Shown: piece by piece, positions 19,422 through 28,794 of the stretch | Position numbering within the stretch: the stretch's first letter is position 1 | Layout: every line of letters begins with the position of its first letter | Origin: Marinomonas profundimaris | GTDB taxonomy: Bacteria; Pseudomonadota; Gammaproteobacteria; Pseudomonadales; Marinomonadaceae | NCBI RefSeq assembly: GCF_000508165.1 | Contig: NZ_AYOZ01000023.1 | Span: 124,001 to 188,000 of the forward strand | Reading direction: 5' to 3' | Length of the DNA stretch: 64,000 bases | Translations under genes and position numbers: made by a program | The notes under the pieces: model-generated | The model's database searches: none | What the model was told of the DNA's origin: nothing | The model's input: only the letters and a program-made list of their open reading frames with translations

Positions 19422-20786
19422 TTAAGCAGGTATTTTTTTTAGTAGACAATAATAGAATCCATCATGCCCTTCTAAATTCGGGAACAATTGACGTCCATGG
19501 CTGACAGGAATCCCCCACTCTAGCGCGCTTTCTTCCGACAGCGTGTTTAATGGCACTTCGCTTGCATCTTGTTGGTTGGCTAGGAAATGCGTAATCTGCT
19601 GTTCGTTTTCTTCTGGCATTAATGAACAGGTTGCATACAGCATGAAACCACCTGATTTCAATGTAGTCCAAACGCTATTCAGAATCTCTCGTTGAATTAA
19701 CACCAGCTCGTCAATATCTGCAGGTTTACGATTAATCTTAATGTCTGGGTTTCGGCGAATCACACCCGTTGCAGAACAAGGCACATCCAATAAAATTTTA
19801 TCGAAGTGCTCACCGTCCCACCACGTATCCAGTTCACCGGCATCGGCGCAAATTAACGTCGCGGAATAACCAAGGCGCTCTAAATTCGATTCGATTTTTT
19901 CCATGCGCCAGGGTTCAAGTTCCACCGCGGTTAATACCAAGCCTTCCGCCTTTTCTAATAAATGGCCTGTTTTTCCACCCGGCGCTGCGCACGCATCGAG
20001 TACTTTGTCTCCTGCCTTTGGTGACAAAATATTGGCTGAAAGTTGAGCTGCTTCATCTTGTACACTCACAAAACCTTCTTCAAAATTAGGTAGCTCTGTT
20101 ACCCGTACTGCATTTCTTAGATACAGTGCAGAGCTTGAAAATGCCCCTTCTGTTGCTTTAATGCCTTTTTCTAAAAGTTGGGACTTATATGTTTCACGTG
20201 AAACGCGGCTCTCATTGACACGAATACACATGGGTGGATGCGTGTTACTGGCTTCAATGATTTCTTCAAGCTGGTCTGGCCAATGCTTATTCAAACGCTT
20301 CACAAACCATTTTGGTTGATTGTATTCAACCGATGGCATGGCTTCTAATTCTTCTTCGATCTCATCGACTTCACGTTGGTAACGACGCAAGACCGCGTTC
20401 ATTAGTTTGGTTGCCCAATCCTTTTTAAGCAGTCGGCAGGCTTCTACGGTTTCATTGACAGCGGCATGATCTGGCGTGTTCATGTAGGTCAATTGGTATA
20501 AACCTAAAAGCAGCGTTGCGTATAAATCTGTGTCCTTTTCTTCAAAAGGATGAGCCAGTAAATGCAAAGCGATGCTGTTTAATTTTGGGTACTGACGACA
20601 AACACCGAAGCACAACTCTTTTAATAATGGGATGTGCTCACTGGCAACCTCTAATTGATGACGAGCAAGTTGCGTACTTAACGAACCTTGCTGAAGCAAA
20701 ATATTGGTGATGACTTCAATCGCCACTTGGCGAGCACTGTGCTGAATAGAAAGGGTATCAGATGACATATTGTTAGTTTGACTCAT
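19422..20786 (-). CDS. rsmB: 16S rRNA (cytosine-967-C5)-methyltransferase
   Basis: 454-residue RNA methyltransferase. An N-terminal NusB-like RNA-binding domain is followed by the SAM-dependent domain with VLDACAAPGGKTGHLLE, the motif IV cysteine in DVPCSATGVIRRNPD and the catalytic cysteine in YATCSLMPEENE. The start ATG overlaps the fmt stop in an ATGA arrangement, so the two are translationally coupled. A parS-like sequence lies inside this coding region at 20190-20205. Confidence 0.96.
   Translation of the reverse strand: MSQTNNMSSDTLSIQHSARQVAIEVITNILLQQGSLSTQLARHQLEVASEHIPLLKELCFGVCRQYPKLNSIALHLLAHPFEEKDTDLYATLLLGLYQLTYMNTPDHAAVNETVEACRLLKKDWATKLMNAVLRRYQREVDEIEEELEAMPSVEYNQPKWFVKRLNKHWPDQLEEIIEASNTHPPMCIRVNESRVSRETYKSQLLEKGIKATEGAFSSSALYLRNAVRVTELPNFEEGFVSVQDEAAQLSANILSPKAGDKVLDACAAPGGKTGHLLEKAEGLVLTAVELEPWRMEKIESNLERLGYSATLICADAGELDTWWDGEHFDKILLDVPCSATGVIRRNPDIKINRKPADIDELVLIQREILNSVWTTLKSGGFMLYATCSLMPEENEQQITHFLANQQDASEVPLNTLSEESALEWGIPVSHGRQLFPNLEGHDGFYYCLLKKIPA
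20190..20205. other. parS-like site 2 (inside rsmB)
   Basis: TGTTTCACGTGAAACG matches the parS consensus at 15 of 16 positions and contains the perfect 14-bp palindrome GTTTCACGTGAAAC. parS sites are often embedded in coding sequence; this is the best match in the window. Confidence 0.75.
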
Positions 20787-21769
20787 AATGATGGCTCGAT
20801 AAGACCAAGGCGTTGGCCAATGGCTAAGGCGGCTTTGTGTTTACCGTTTAGGGCGTCTTGGATTTTCATGCGTTTACCGCCCGCGAACTGAACGTCGGTA
20901 ATCAATACAGAACCTTGTCCTGTGGCGACAATAACCCCTTCTTTACTGACGACCAAAATTTCGCCTGGTGTGGAATCTTCATCGCTGACACTGGCATGCT
21001 GCGCGGCGTGAATTTTCATGATACCAGCAAGGCTGTTGGTGTAAGCGACAGGCCAAGGTGATAAACCACGGATCTGACGTTCGATCAATTCAGCGGGTGC
21101 TGACCAGTCGATGTCTGCTTCTTGTTTTGTTAGCTTTGCTGCGTAACAGGTTAGGCTTTCATCTTGCGTTTCTGGTGTGAGCGTATTGGCTTTGAGCTGC
21201 TCTAATGCGTCTATCAATGCATCGCCACCCATCGCCGCTAAACGATCGTGTAGCGTCGCTGAGGTGTCTGTCTGTTTGATATCGCAATGGGCTTTCAATA
21301 GCATGTCGCCTGTATCCAAGCCAACATCCATTTGCATGATAGTGATGCCGGTTTCATTATCGCCAGCAATCAAGGCGCGATGAATAGGCGCCGCACCGCG
21401 CCAGCGAGGCAGCAATGATGCGTGAACATTGATACAACCAAACTTAGGCATATCCAGTACGATTTTCGGTAAGATGATTCCGTACGCCGCTACAATCATA
21501 ATGTCAGCATCTAGCATTGCGAGTTCGGCTTTGTCTTCTTTAAGCTTAAAATTCAGCGGTTGGTAAACAGGAATGTCGTTCGTTAGTGCGAGTTGTTTTA
21601 CGGGGCTTTGAACGAGCTTTTGGCCACGACCTGCAGGGCGATCAGGTTGGGTGTAAACCGCAATAACTTCATAGTTGTTCTCTGTTTGCTTATCGAGAAC
21701 AGCTTGTAGGCTGGCCGCTGCAAATTCAGGCGTGCCAGCAAATACAATACGCAATGGGGATTTGGACAT
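20783..21769 (-). CDS. fmt: Methionyl-tRNA formyltransferase
   Basis: 328-residue enzyme that formylates initiator Met-tRNA using 10-formyl-THF. FAGTPEFAAASL at the N-terminus, NVHASLLPRWRGAAPIHRAL with the catalytic Asn/His region, and MDVGLDTGDML are family hallmarks; the C-terminal tRNA-binding domain is complete. It is between def and rsmB, the standard def-fmt-rsmB order, with a terminator-like hairpin between def and fmt. Confidence 0.97.
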   Translation of the reverse strand: MSKSPLRIVFAGTPEFAAASLQAVLDKQTENNYEVIAVYTQPDRPAGRGQKLVQSPVKQLALTNDIPVYQPLNFKLKEDKAELAMLDADIMIVAAYGIILPKIVLDMPKFGCINVHASLLPRWRGAAPIHRALIAGDNETGITIMQMDVGLDTGDMLLKAHCDIKQTDTSATLHDRLAAMGGDALIDALEQLKANTLTPETQDESLTCYAAKLTKQEADIDWSAPAELIERQIRGLSPWPVAYTNSLAGIMKIHAAQHASVSDEDSTPGEILVVSKEGVIVATGQGSVLITDVQFAGGKRMKIQDALNGKHKAALAIGQRLGLIEPSL

Positions 21770-21784
21770 GAAAGGTTCCTTAAC

Positions 21785-21810
21785 AAAAAATCAGGCCATA
21801 GCCTGATTTT
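21785..21810 (-). terminator. Hairpin between def and fmt
   Basis: AAAATCAGGC-CATA-GCCTGATTTT, a 10-bp stem with a T-run in the minus direction, placed just before the fmt start. It probably gives partial termination after def. Confidence 0.75.
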
Positions 21811-21852
21811 GTAATTCGTTTATCAATGATCTAGGCAGAAAAAGCGATCTTC

Positions 21853-22368
21853 TTAACCTTGTTTTAGGGCCAACTTATGTGCTTTTTCTAATTTGCTTTT
21901 AATGCGATTACGTTTCAAAGGCGATAGATAATCCACCATCAGTTTGCCATCAAGGTGATCCACTTCATGCTGTACGCAAACCGCCATCAGTTCATCTACG
22001 ACCATTTCAAATGGTTTGCCGTGACGATCCAACGCTTTGACTTTGACTTTAGCAGCACGGTAAAGGTGTTCATAAAAGCCAGGTACAGACAAACAGCCTT
22101 CTTGGAATTCGTTCGGTTCGTCGTCTAACACTTCGAACTCTGGATTAATAAACACGATGGGTTCATTGCGCTCTTCAGAGAAATCCATCACAACAAGACG
22201 GTGATGATAATCCACTTGTGTTGCCGCGAGACCCAAACCATTCTCGTCATACATGGTGTCTAGCATGTCGTCGATTTGAGTTTGTAGCGCATCAGTAAAC
22301 TGGGTAATTGGCTTCGCAATTTTGCGTAAGCGTTTATCTGGGTATTCAAGTACGGTTAAAACAGCCAT
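21853..22368 (-). CDS. def: Peptide deformylase
   Basis: 171-residue metalloenzyme that removes the formyl group from nascent proteins. All three motifs are present: [18 protein letters not shown] with the metal-binding Cys, and HEVDHLDG, the HExxH metal site. The start is set at 22368, giving [16 protein letters not shown] as in other deformylases; an upstream in-frame ATG at 22398 would add ten residues not typical of the family. Divergent from dprA, a standard arrangement. Confidence 0.97.
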   Translation of the reverse strand: MAVLTVLEYPDKRLRKIAKPITQFTDALQTQIDDMLDTMYDENGLGLAATQVDYHHRLVVMDFSEERNEPIVFINPEFEVLDDEPNEFQEGCLSVPGFYEHLYRAAKVKVKALDRHGKPFEMVVDELMAVCVQHEVDHLDGKLMVDYLSPLKRNRIKSKLEKAHKLALKQG

Positions 22369-22620
22369 GATCTTTTCCAACGATGTGTCTTTGTTCATGA
22401 GAGGAGACGCTCTCTCCTACTCTTTTCATTCTGTATATTGTAACGCAACTCTGTCTATTGAGCAGTCTTCTCGTGGCGGTTTTTTGGTCAATATGATTGA
22501 ATGGCTTTCATAGCCACAGCCTATTTCGACTTGGCTAGGATATTTTGGGCCAAGGAAAGCCCCGTTCTTAATCTCACGATGACAATAGGTTGTCGTCTTG
22601 ATACGCAAGGAAGCGTTTGT

Positions 22621-23916
22621 ATGGATACATCTTATTCGGCTGGTTTAACGAAAAGCGATTGGTTATGCCTGAGCTTTTTGTCTGGTATCGGCCCTGCTCG
22701 CCTGTCTCGTTTATACACGTATTTAACCCAGCTCTATCTGATTCAACCTCAATCCAGCACATCACAAGACCCAAATGAAACCGCGCCACTGTTTGATCAT
22801 TCTCAGGCAGATGAGAGGACGGATGACCTTCTGTCTTATGAATTGCTGCGCGCGCTAAAGTGGCCAGACATTACTGCTCGAGAAGCAATGGATTACTTTT
22901 CAAATGGCACGCTGACGCAAGAACAAGAAACAAAGCGAGAGCAATCGCTAGCTTGGTTGGCCGAACCAAACCACCACTTGGTGTTGCAAGAAGACATGCA
23001 TTACCCTGAGGCATTGAAAGAGATCAGTGTCGCGCCGGCATTCTTGTACGTGGAAGGCAGTCGAGACGCTTTGTTATTACCCAAGATCGGTATCGTGGGT
23101 GCGAGAAAGTGCACGCGTCACGGTCGAGAGGTAACATTAAAACTAGCGGAGCAATTATCACATCATGGTATTTGTGTGGTCAGTGGCGGCGCAATGGGGA
23201 TCGATACCGCTGCGCATCAAGGTGCCCTCGACAGCAAAACTACCCCAACCATTGCCGTCATGGGAACGGGCTTGTTGCATCGGTATCCCGCTCACAATAA
23301 ACCTTTGTTTGAGCGCATCTTAGAACAAGGTGGCGCCTTAATAAGTGAATACCCACTAACGACGAGTCCTCGCCCTCACCTTTTTCCACCGCGTAATCGA
23401 ATCATCAGTGGAGTGAGTATGGGCGTTCTTGTGGCGGAAGCGTCAATCAAAAGTGGTTCGCTGATCAGCGCGAGTTACGCCGTACAACAAAACCGTGACG
23501 TGTTTGCATTACCCGGTCGCTTATCTGACAAACAATCAGAAGGTTGTCATCAGTTACTTCGACAAGGGGCGACCTTGGTTCGATGCGTTGAAGATATAGT
23601 GGAAGAGTGCTCTCCCCGTCTTTTGGCATTTGATAACACGGCTGAAAAAGGCACGCCCGAAAAAGACACGAGCCCATATTACACTACGACGAACGGAACA
23701 TCATTCGGTCCGTCAGGACGACAACCTATGCCGGAATCCATTTCAGATGAAGCAAAGGCGGTGGCGGATCTCATGGAAAAAGAAGCCATGCCAATGGACT
23801 TCGATGCCTTGATTCGACACACCAATCTGAGTGCAGGTTTATTGATGCAGGTATTAATGGAGTTGGAACTATCAGGTTGTATCGAGAACCGAGAAGGTCT
23901 TTATGGGCGTTGTTGA
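22621..23916 (+). CDS. dprA: DNA-processing protein DprA
   Basis: 431-residue protein that loads RecA on incoming single-stranded DNA in natural transformation. The Rossmann-like core shows VGARKCTRHGREV, VSGGAMGIDTAAHQGAL, VMGTGL and SEYPLTTSPRPHLFPPRNRII; a C-terminal winged-helix domain follows (MDFDALIRHTNLSAGLLMQVLMELELSGCI). The ATG at 22621 has GGAAG eight bases upstream and is preferred over an in-frame ATG at 22501. In pseudomonads a LysM gene separates def and dprA; it is missing here. Confidence 0.94.
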   Translation: MDTSYSAGLTKSDWLCLSFLSGIGPARLSRLYTYLTQLYLIQPQSSTSQDPNETAPLFDHSQADERTDDLLSYELLRALKWPDITAREAMDYFSNGTLTQEQETKREQSLAWLAEPNHHLVLQEDMHYPEALKEISVAPAFLYVEGSRDALLLPKIGIVGARKCTRHGREVTLKLAEQLSHHGICVVSGGAMGIDTAAHQGALDSKTTPTIAVMGTGLLHRYPAHNKPLFERILEQGGALISEYPLTTSPRPHLFPPRNRIISGVSMGVLVAEASIKSGSLISASYAVQQNRDVFALPGRLSDKQSEGCHQLLRQGATLVRCVEDIVEECSPRLLAFDNTAEKGTPEKDTSPYYTTTNGTSFGPSGRQPMPESISDEAKAVADLMEKEAMPMDFDALIRHTNLSAGLLMQVLMELELSGCIENREGLYGRC

Positions 23917-23951
23917 TAAACCGTGTTAATCATTTGTGATTGAAGGTAAAT

Positions 23952-23984
23952 AAAAAAGAGGCGCGTATTTCGCACCTCTTTTTT
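23952..23984. terminator. Bidirectional terminator between dprA and hslR
   Basis: AAAAAAGAGG..CCTCTTTTTT with an inner GCG/CGC pair. T-tracts on both strands serve both convergent genes. Confidence 0.92.
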
Positions 23985-24010
23985 ACAGCTTGTCATATGT
24001 TAGAGATGCT

Positions 24011-24430
24011 TTAATCGGATCCGCTAAAAATATCATTTTTGAGCTGCTTAATATCGCGGCGCTCTTTTTTATTGGGTTTGTGGTCTGCCATGATTCGACC
24101 GCCAAACGATTTGTGCTCTAGCGCTTTGCGTTCTCGTTTTTCAATGGACTCTGGGGTTTCTTCATACAAGAGTTGCGCTTCTGGTGCGCCACGGCGTTGA
24201 CCGCTAATGGCTTTGATTTCCAGTACCTTTTCATCCCAACCGACGCGTATGCCGATCAAGGCACCGACTTCGACATTGCGACTGGCTTTGCCCTTGCTGC
24301 CGTTATAAGACACTTTTCCGCCATCTATTGCGTCTTTGCAAAGAGAGCGGGTTTTATAAAAACGTGCGGCCCAAAGCCACTTATCTAAACGAACGGCTTG
24401 TGGTGCCGACTGCTTTTCTGGTTTACTCAT
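24011..24430 (-). CDS. hslR: Heat-shock protein Hsp15, ribosome recycling factor
   Basis: 139-residue S4-domain RNA-binding protein that recycles free 50S subunits carrying nascent chains. The S4 domain begins VRLDKWLWAARFYKTRSLCKDAIDGGKV and the tail is strongly basic (HKPNKKERRDIKQLK), as in E. coli Hsp15. It stands alone, divergent from cysQ with 44 bases between. Confidence 0.93.
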   Translation of the reverse strand: MSKPEKQSAPQAVRLDKWLWAARFYKTRSLCKDAIDGGKVSYNGSKGKASRNVEVGALIGIRVGWDEKVLEIKAISGQRRGAPEAQLLYEETPESIEKRERKALEHKSFGGRIMADHKPNKKERRDIKQLKNDIFSGSD

Positions 24431-24474
24431 AAAGAATGCGTTGACCCTATTCTGTTGTCATATTTGAGGCTGTT

Positions 24475-25314
24475 ATGCAGGACATTAGTAAACACCCAAT
24501 TTTCCAAGCTCTTCAAAAAATAATACACGATGCCGCCGATGTGATCATGGACATTTATCAACGTGCCGATTTGGGCATTGAACAAAAAATGGATGATAGC
24601 CCTGTGACGGCGGCGGACCTAGCTGCTCACAAAGTGATTCTAGCAGGTTTGCAGGCGCTTACACCGGATATTCCCGTCTTATCCGAAGAAGCGGTCGTCT
24701 CGTTTGAGGAACGCTCACAATGGTCTATGTTGTGGATTGTTGATCCACTCGATGGCACCAAAGAATTTATTAAACGCAATGGTGAATTCAGCATCAATAT
24801 TGCCTTGGTTGAAAATGGCGCGCCGATTCTTGGCGTGGTGTATTTACCAACAACCAGTGAAGGTTATTTTGGTGTAACGGATTCTTGGAAAGATTTGCCG
24901 ATTGGTGCGTTCAAATGGCAAGGCGATGAATTTGAAAGTATCAAGTTACGCGAGCCAAGGGATCCCATTGTTGTCATGACGAGTCGCAGTCATGGACCGG
25001 CGTTGCCATCCGATTTAAAGGCGTATTTGAAATCGGCGTATCAACAAGTACGAGAGTTGCCTAAAGGCAGTTCAATAAAAGGCTGTCGAATTGCGGAAGG
25101 CATTGCGGATTTGCATCTACGCCGTGGCCCAACCAGTGAATGGGATACTGCCGCACAACAAGCGATTATCGAAGCCGCTGGCGGCATGCTCGTCACGCCA
25201 ACCGGAAAGCCATTTCGTTATAATCAACGTGAAACGCTGCTCAACGGCCACTTCTTTGTATCAGGCCCTGAGCTTGCTCCAAGCGTGATGGATTGGTACA
25301 AGAAAAAAGACTAA
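24475..25314 (+). CDS. cysQ: 3'(2'),5'-bisphosphate nucleotidase CysQ
   Basis: 279-residue phosphatase of the inositol monophosphatase fold that clears 3'-phosphoadenosine 5'-phosphate left by sulfate assimilation. The metal-binding motifs are intact: VLSEEA, the DPLDGTKEFI block (WIVDPLDGTKEF) and WDTAAQQAIIEAAGG. RBS GAGG is seven bases before the ATG. Its stop codon lies within the stem-loop that terminates it. Confidence 0.94.
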   Translation: MQDISKHPIFQALQKIIHDAADVIMDIYQRADLGIEQKMDDSPVTAADLAAHKVILAGLQALTPDIPVLSEEAVVSFEERSQWSMLWIVDPLDGTKEFIKRNGEFSINIALVENGAPILGVVYLPTTSEGYFGVTDSWKDLPIGAFKWQGDEFESIKLREPRDPIVVMTSRSHGPALPSDLKAYLKSAYQQVRELPKGSSIKGCRIAEGIADLHLRRGPTSEWDTAAQQAIIEAAGGMLVTPTGKPFRYNQRETLLNGHFFVSGPELAPSVMDWYKKKD

Positions 25315-25336
25315 GGTGCTCGCCTTGGTCTTTTTT
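25303..25336 (+). terminator. cysQ terminator
   Basis: AAAAAAGAC and AAGG pair with CCTT and GTCTTTTTT around a short loop; the stem overlaps the last codons of cysQ. Confidence 0.88.
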
Positions 25337-25350
25337 CCTTACTCCTCTCT

Positions 25351-25366
25351 TGTGTCACGTGAAACA
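25351..25366. other. parS-like site 3
   Basis: TGTGTCACGTGAAACA differs from parS TGTTNCACGTGAAACA at one position. It is intergenic, between cysQ and a convergent TetR gene, 5 kb from site 2. Confidence 0.65.
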
Positions 25367-25393
25367 TTTACTAAGTCAGCACTTACATTTCAT

Positions 25394-25984
25394 CTAACTA
25401 ACGGTACTTAATCCCGAGTTCAGGCGATTAACAATCCGTTTTTGAGCGCGTTTCAAAAAATCGCTTTGCAGCGGTTGCGCAAAAGACCGTGCGATGGCGA
25501 CGGTTCCCACTAAAGACACCACGGTTTCTTCCGCTAACGCATTGGCGTCTTGGCTACCGCGTTTTTTCAAAATTCCCGCAAGGCGATTCACCAAACTGTC
25601 GAAACACGCTTGGTAGGCTTGGCGGACTTTTTCTTCTTTGTGTGCCGCATCCGTGACCAGAAACTCCAAGGGCGATGGGTGTTCTTTATCGCTTTTGCTC
25701 CAGCTTAAGTAGCGACTCACTAGCGCTTTTATGTGGGTTTCTTTGCCTTCGGTTTGTTTGTCGTCTCGAGCCCAAAAAGCATGAGACGTAGCAAATTGCA
25801 TCGCCGCTTCGTACAGACTGCTTTTCGCTGAAAAATGCGCGTAAAACGCACCGTGAGTCATGTTGGCTTGCTTCATGATCTGCGTGAGCGTGACACGGTC
25901 AAAACCCTGTGAGCAAAATAACTTCGCGGCGGCGTGTAAAATCCGTTGGCGTGTATGTTCTTTATGTTGAGGTGTGTAAGGCAT
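25394..25984 (-). CDS. TetR-family regulator
   Basis: 196-residue TetR-type repressor. The N-terminal HTH is TRQRILHAAAKLFCSQGFDRVTL..MTHGAFYAHFSAKSSLYEAA; the C-terminal half is a ligand-binding helical bundle with no identifiable ligand. It is divergent from a FabF-like gene with a 139-base shared region, so regulation of that gene is plausible. No convincing operator palindrome was seen between them. Confidence 0.88.
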   Translation of the reverse strand: MPYTPQHKEHTRQRILHAAAKLFCSQGFDRVTLTQIMKQANMTHGAFYAHFSAKSSLYEAAMQFATSHAFWARDDKQTEGKETHIKALVSRYLSWSKSDKEHPSPLEFLVTDAAHKEEKVRQAYQACFDSLVNRLAGILKKRGSQDANALAEETVVSLVGTVAIARSFAQPLQSDFLKRAQKRIVNRLNSGLSTVS

Positions 25985-26123
25985 TTATCTGACCTCCTAC
26001 TCTCTGACTAAATGGAAACCTATGTGTGCATCGTAGCAGAGGATCTGAATATTATCTTGATCATATAAAGACTCTCTCTAGCATGAGGACTTTCTTTGTG
26101 CTGAATATAAAGAGGGTTTTCTC

Positions 26124-27392
26124 ATGTCGCTTAAAGACAGAATCGTTATTACAGGAATGGGGATCGTGTCGCCATTAGGATTGGGAGTATCGTCCGTATG
26201 GGATCGATTGATTCGTGGTGAGTCTGGCATTCGAACCTTACCCACTACGCTATCGGAAGGATTAAACACACACATTGCCGGACAAGTGCCTAGCCACACG
26301 GAACAAGAGAACGGATTGAACGAATCCGACTATCTGTCACCAAAAGACCGAAAACGTGTGGATCTGTTTACACTTTTTGCCCTCGCTGCGGCGGACGAAG
26401 CATTGGCGCAGGCCAAATGGCAACCCACCAGCGAAGCGGATAAAGAAGCGACGGCAACCATCATCGCAACAGGAATTGGCGGATTACCAACGATCACGCA
26501 TGCGCAATCGGTATTAACCAATCAAGGTGCGCGCCGTTTATCACCCTTCACCGTGCCGGCGTTTCTTGCCAATCTTGCTGCAGGCAACGTCTCGATCAAA
26601 TACGGTTTCAAAGGGCCACTTGGTACACCAGTGACAGCCTGTGCTGCTGGTGTGCAAGCGATAGGTGACGCGATGCGCCTGTTGCGTACGGGCGAGGCGA
26701 AAGTCGCCTTGGCGGGTGGTACAGAGGCGTGCATCGATCCGTTGTCGCTGGCGGGTTTTGGAGCGTTAAAGGCATTGTCGACGCGCAATGACGATCCGAC
26801 AAAAGCGTCTCGCCCGTTCGATAAAGACCGTGAAGGTTTTGTGATGGGCGAAGGCGCGGGTTTGGTTGTGTTGGAAACGCTTGAACATGCGTTAGCGAGA
26901 GGCGCGACGCCCTTGGTGGAAATTGTTGGTTACGGCACCAGCGCGGACGCTTATCATCTGACGTCTGGTCCAGAAAGTGGCGAAGGCGCGGCGCGTGCTA
27001 TGCAAACGGCGCTGACTATGGCGGGAATTACCGCCGAAAAAATTGGCTACGTGAATGCGCATGCCACGTCGACACCCGTGGGCGATCGCGGTGAGATCAA
27101 TGCGTTGCGTCGAGTCTTTGGTGAAAACGTCACTGACGTGGCGATCTCGTCGACGAAATCGGCCACTGGTCATTTGCTCGGCGCAGCGGGTGGCGTTGAA
27201 GCCATTTTCAGTGCTCAAGCATTAAGAACGGGTACGTTACCGCCGACCTTGAATCTACAAGAACCAGAGGAAAGCATGGCGGACTTGGATCTTATCCCAT
27301 TGGTTTCACGTGAAAAAAACGTCGAGTACGTGTTGTGTAATGGCTTTGGTTTTGGTGGCGTAAACGCGGCGCTGATACTCAAACGCTACTAG
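26124..27392 (+). CDS. 3-oxoacyl-ACP synthase II-like (FabF family)
   Basis: 422-residue ketoacyl synthase. The catalytic triad is present: Cys in TPVTACAAGVQAI (about residue 174), His in YVNAHATSTPVGD and His in SATGHLLGAAGGVE. It is the length of FabF (about 413) and condenses malonyl-ACP with acyl-ACP. It stands apart from other fatty acid genes and next to a TetR regulator, so it is probably an extra KAS II with a specialised role rather than the housekeeping fabF. A parS-like sequence lies near its 3' end. RBS GAGGG precedes the ATG. Confidence 0.9.
   Translation: MSLKDRIVITGMGIVSPLGLGVSSVWDRLIRGESGIRTLPTTLSEGLNTHIAGQVPSHTEQENGLNESDYLSPKDRKRVDLFTLFALAAADEALAQAKWQPTSEADKEATATIIATGIGGLPTITHAQSVLTNQGARRLSPFTVPAFLANLAAGNVSIKYGFKGPLGTPVTACAAGVQAIGDAMRLLRTGEAKVALAGGTEACIDPLSLAGFGALKALSTRNDDPTKASRPFDKDREGFVMGEGAGLVVLETLEHALARGATPLVEIVGYGTSADAYHLTSGPESGEGAARAMQTALTMAGITAEKIGYVNAHATSTPVGDRGEINALRRVFGENVTDVAISSTKSATGHLLGAAGGVEAIFSAQALRTGTLPPTLNLQEPEESMADLDLIPLVSREKNVEYVLCNGFGFGGVNAALILKRY
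27302..27317. other. Weak parS-like site 4 (inside the FabF-like gene)
   Basis: GGTTTCACGTGAAAAA keeps the 12-bp core TTTCACGTGAAA of parS but differs at two outer bases, 14 of 16 matches. It is the weakest of the four sites. Confidence 0.4.
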
Positions 27393-27422
27393 GCTTTACA
27401 TAGAAACACAAAGCAAAGAACG

Positions 27423-27454
27423 AAAAAAGGCGACTCACTGAGTCGCCTTTTTTT
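27423..27454. terminator. Bidirectional terminator between FabF-like gene and TRAP operon
   Basis: AAAAAAGGCGACTCA-C-TGAGTCGCCTTTTTTT, a 9-bp GC-rich stem with T-runs both ways, serving two convergent units. Confidence 0.93.
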
Positions 27455-27471
27455 ATGACCGTAATGTTTAT

Positions 27472-28794
27472 TTAGCCATCCATTAGTTTGTTCGGCAACC
27501 AGGTCACCAGCTCTGGGAACATCATGACGATGATCAGAACCAGCAGTTTTAACAGAACAAAAGGCAGGATGGATTTGTAAATATCCAACATGGTAATACC
27601 CGGCGGTGCGATGCCTTTTAGATAAAACAAGGCAAAACCATATGGCGGCGTTTGCACGGCAATCTCGATGTTCAAGATCATCAAAATACCAAACCAAATC
27701 GGATCGTAACCCAACGAAACGGCAATCGGTGTGAAGATGGGTGCACACATTAGAACGATGATGAATTCATCAATAATGAAACCAAGCAACAACATGATCA
27801 GTTGGAATAACATGATGACCATGATCGGCGGCAAGCCTAAATCTTGCGTAAAGCTGGCCACCATGTTTTGAACGCCCATTAATAAATGGAAGTTACTAAA
27901 CACAGACGCGCCCACGATGATCCACATTGCCACACTGACTAGCAACGCGGCTTGCATGCCGGCTTTCTGTACCATACGAGGTTTGAAGCGCTTAAACAGA
28001 ATCGCCAAAACGATAGCGCCGACAACACCGATTGCACCCGATTCGGTTGGCGTCGCAATACCCATGATAATGCTGCCCAAAACCGCCACGATCAAAAGTA
28101 ATGACAATAGGCCGTCACGCGCCGTCATGAACTTTTCTTTTACCGTTGGCTGCACGTCTGGAATTTTGTCCATGGGCGCACGGTTTGGGTTCAATTTACA
28201 GGAAATCACCACGTAAGCGATCAATAAAATGATGGTAATAAGCGCAGGAATCAACGCACCAATAAACATGCGCCCAACGGAGTTTTGTGTCGACGATGCA
28301 AACATGATCATGGGAATGCTGGGCGGAATCAAAATCCCTAAGCCGCCACCGGCCATGATGACACCTAAGGCAAGGCGTTTGTCGTAACCGCGTTCCAGCA
28401 TGGGACGCAGTGCAATACTGCCCGACGTCATAATGCCAGCACCGATAATGCCAACCATGGCACCGATCATCGAACACACGACGATCACGCTGATTGCCAA
28501 CGAACCACGTACGCGGCCGATCAGCATTTGGCTTGCGCTGAACATCGCGTCACCGATACCGGATCGAGTGAGCAATTGACCCATATAAATGTACAAAGGA
28601 ATGGCCAGCAAGATGAAACTAAAATGCGTGTCTTCTAGCGTGGTGGGAATCACATTAAACAGTGCATCGCCCCATGTGGCGTAGCCAACCCCCATCGCGA
28701 TGCCGCCAAGCGCCAAACCAACGGGCGCACCCAAGGCAAAAGTCACAAGAATACAAAGCAGTAAAACGCCCGTTAGAACTTCAATGCTAATCAT
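27472..28794 (-). CDS. TRAP transporter large permease (DctM-like)
   Basis: 440-residue inner-membrane protein of the DctM family, the transport subunit of a sodium-driven TRAP importer. GAPVGLALGG near the N-terminus, GAGIMTSGSIALRPMLERGYDKRLALG, and GGGLGILIPPSIPMI are family signatures; about 12 hydrophobic segments. Its ATG overlaps the small permease stop by 8 bases. Confidence 0.93.
   Translation of the reverse strand: MISIEVLTGVLLLCILVTFALGAPVGLALGGIAMGVGYATWGDALFNVIPTTLEDTHFSFILLAIPLYIYMGQLLTRSGIGDAMFSASQMLIGRVRGSLAISVIVVCSMIGAMVGIIGAGIMTSGSIALRPMLERGYDKRLALGVIMAGGGLGILIPPSIPMIMFASSTQNSVGRMFIGALIPALITIILLIAYVVISCKLNPNRAPMDKIPDVQPTVKEKFMTARDGLLSLLLIVAVLGSIIMGIATPTESGAIGVVGAIVLAILFKRFKPRMVQKAGMQAALLVSVAMWIIVGASVFSNFHLLMGVQNMVASFTQDLGLPPIMVIMLFQLIMLLLGFIIDEFIIVLMCAPIFTPIAVSLGYDPIWFGILMILNIEIAVQTPPYGFALFYLKGIAPPGITMLDIYKSILPFVLLKLLVLIIVMMFPELVTWLPNKLMDG

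Noticed and set aside
22501-22620. Longer DprA starting at 22501
   Set aside because: The 40 extra residues do not look like DprA, and the ATG at 22621 has a good ribosome site.
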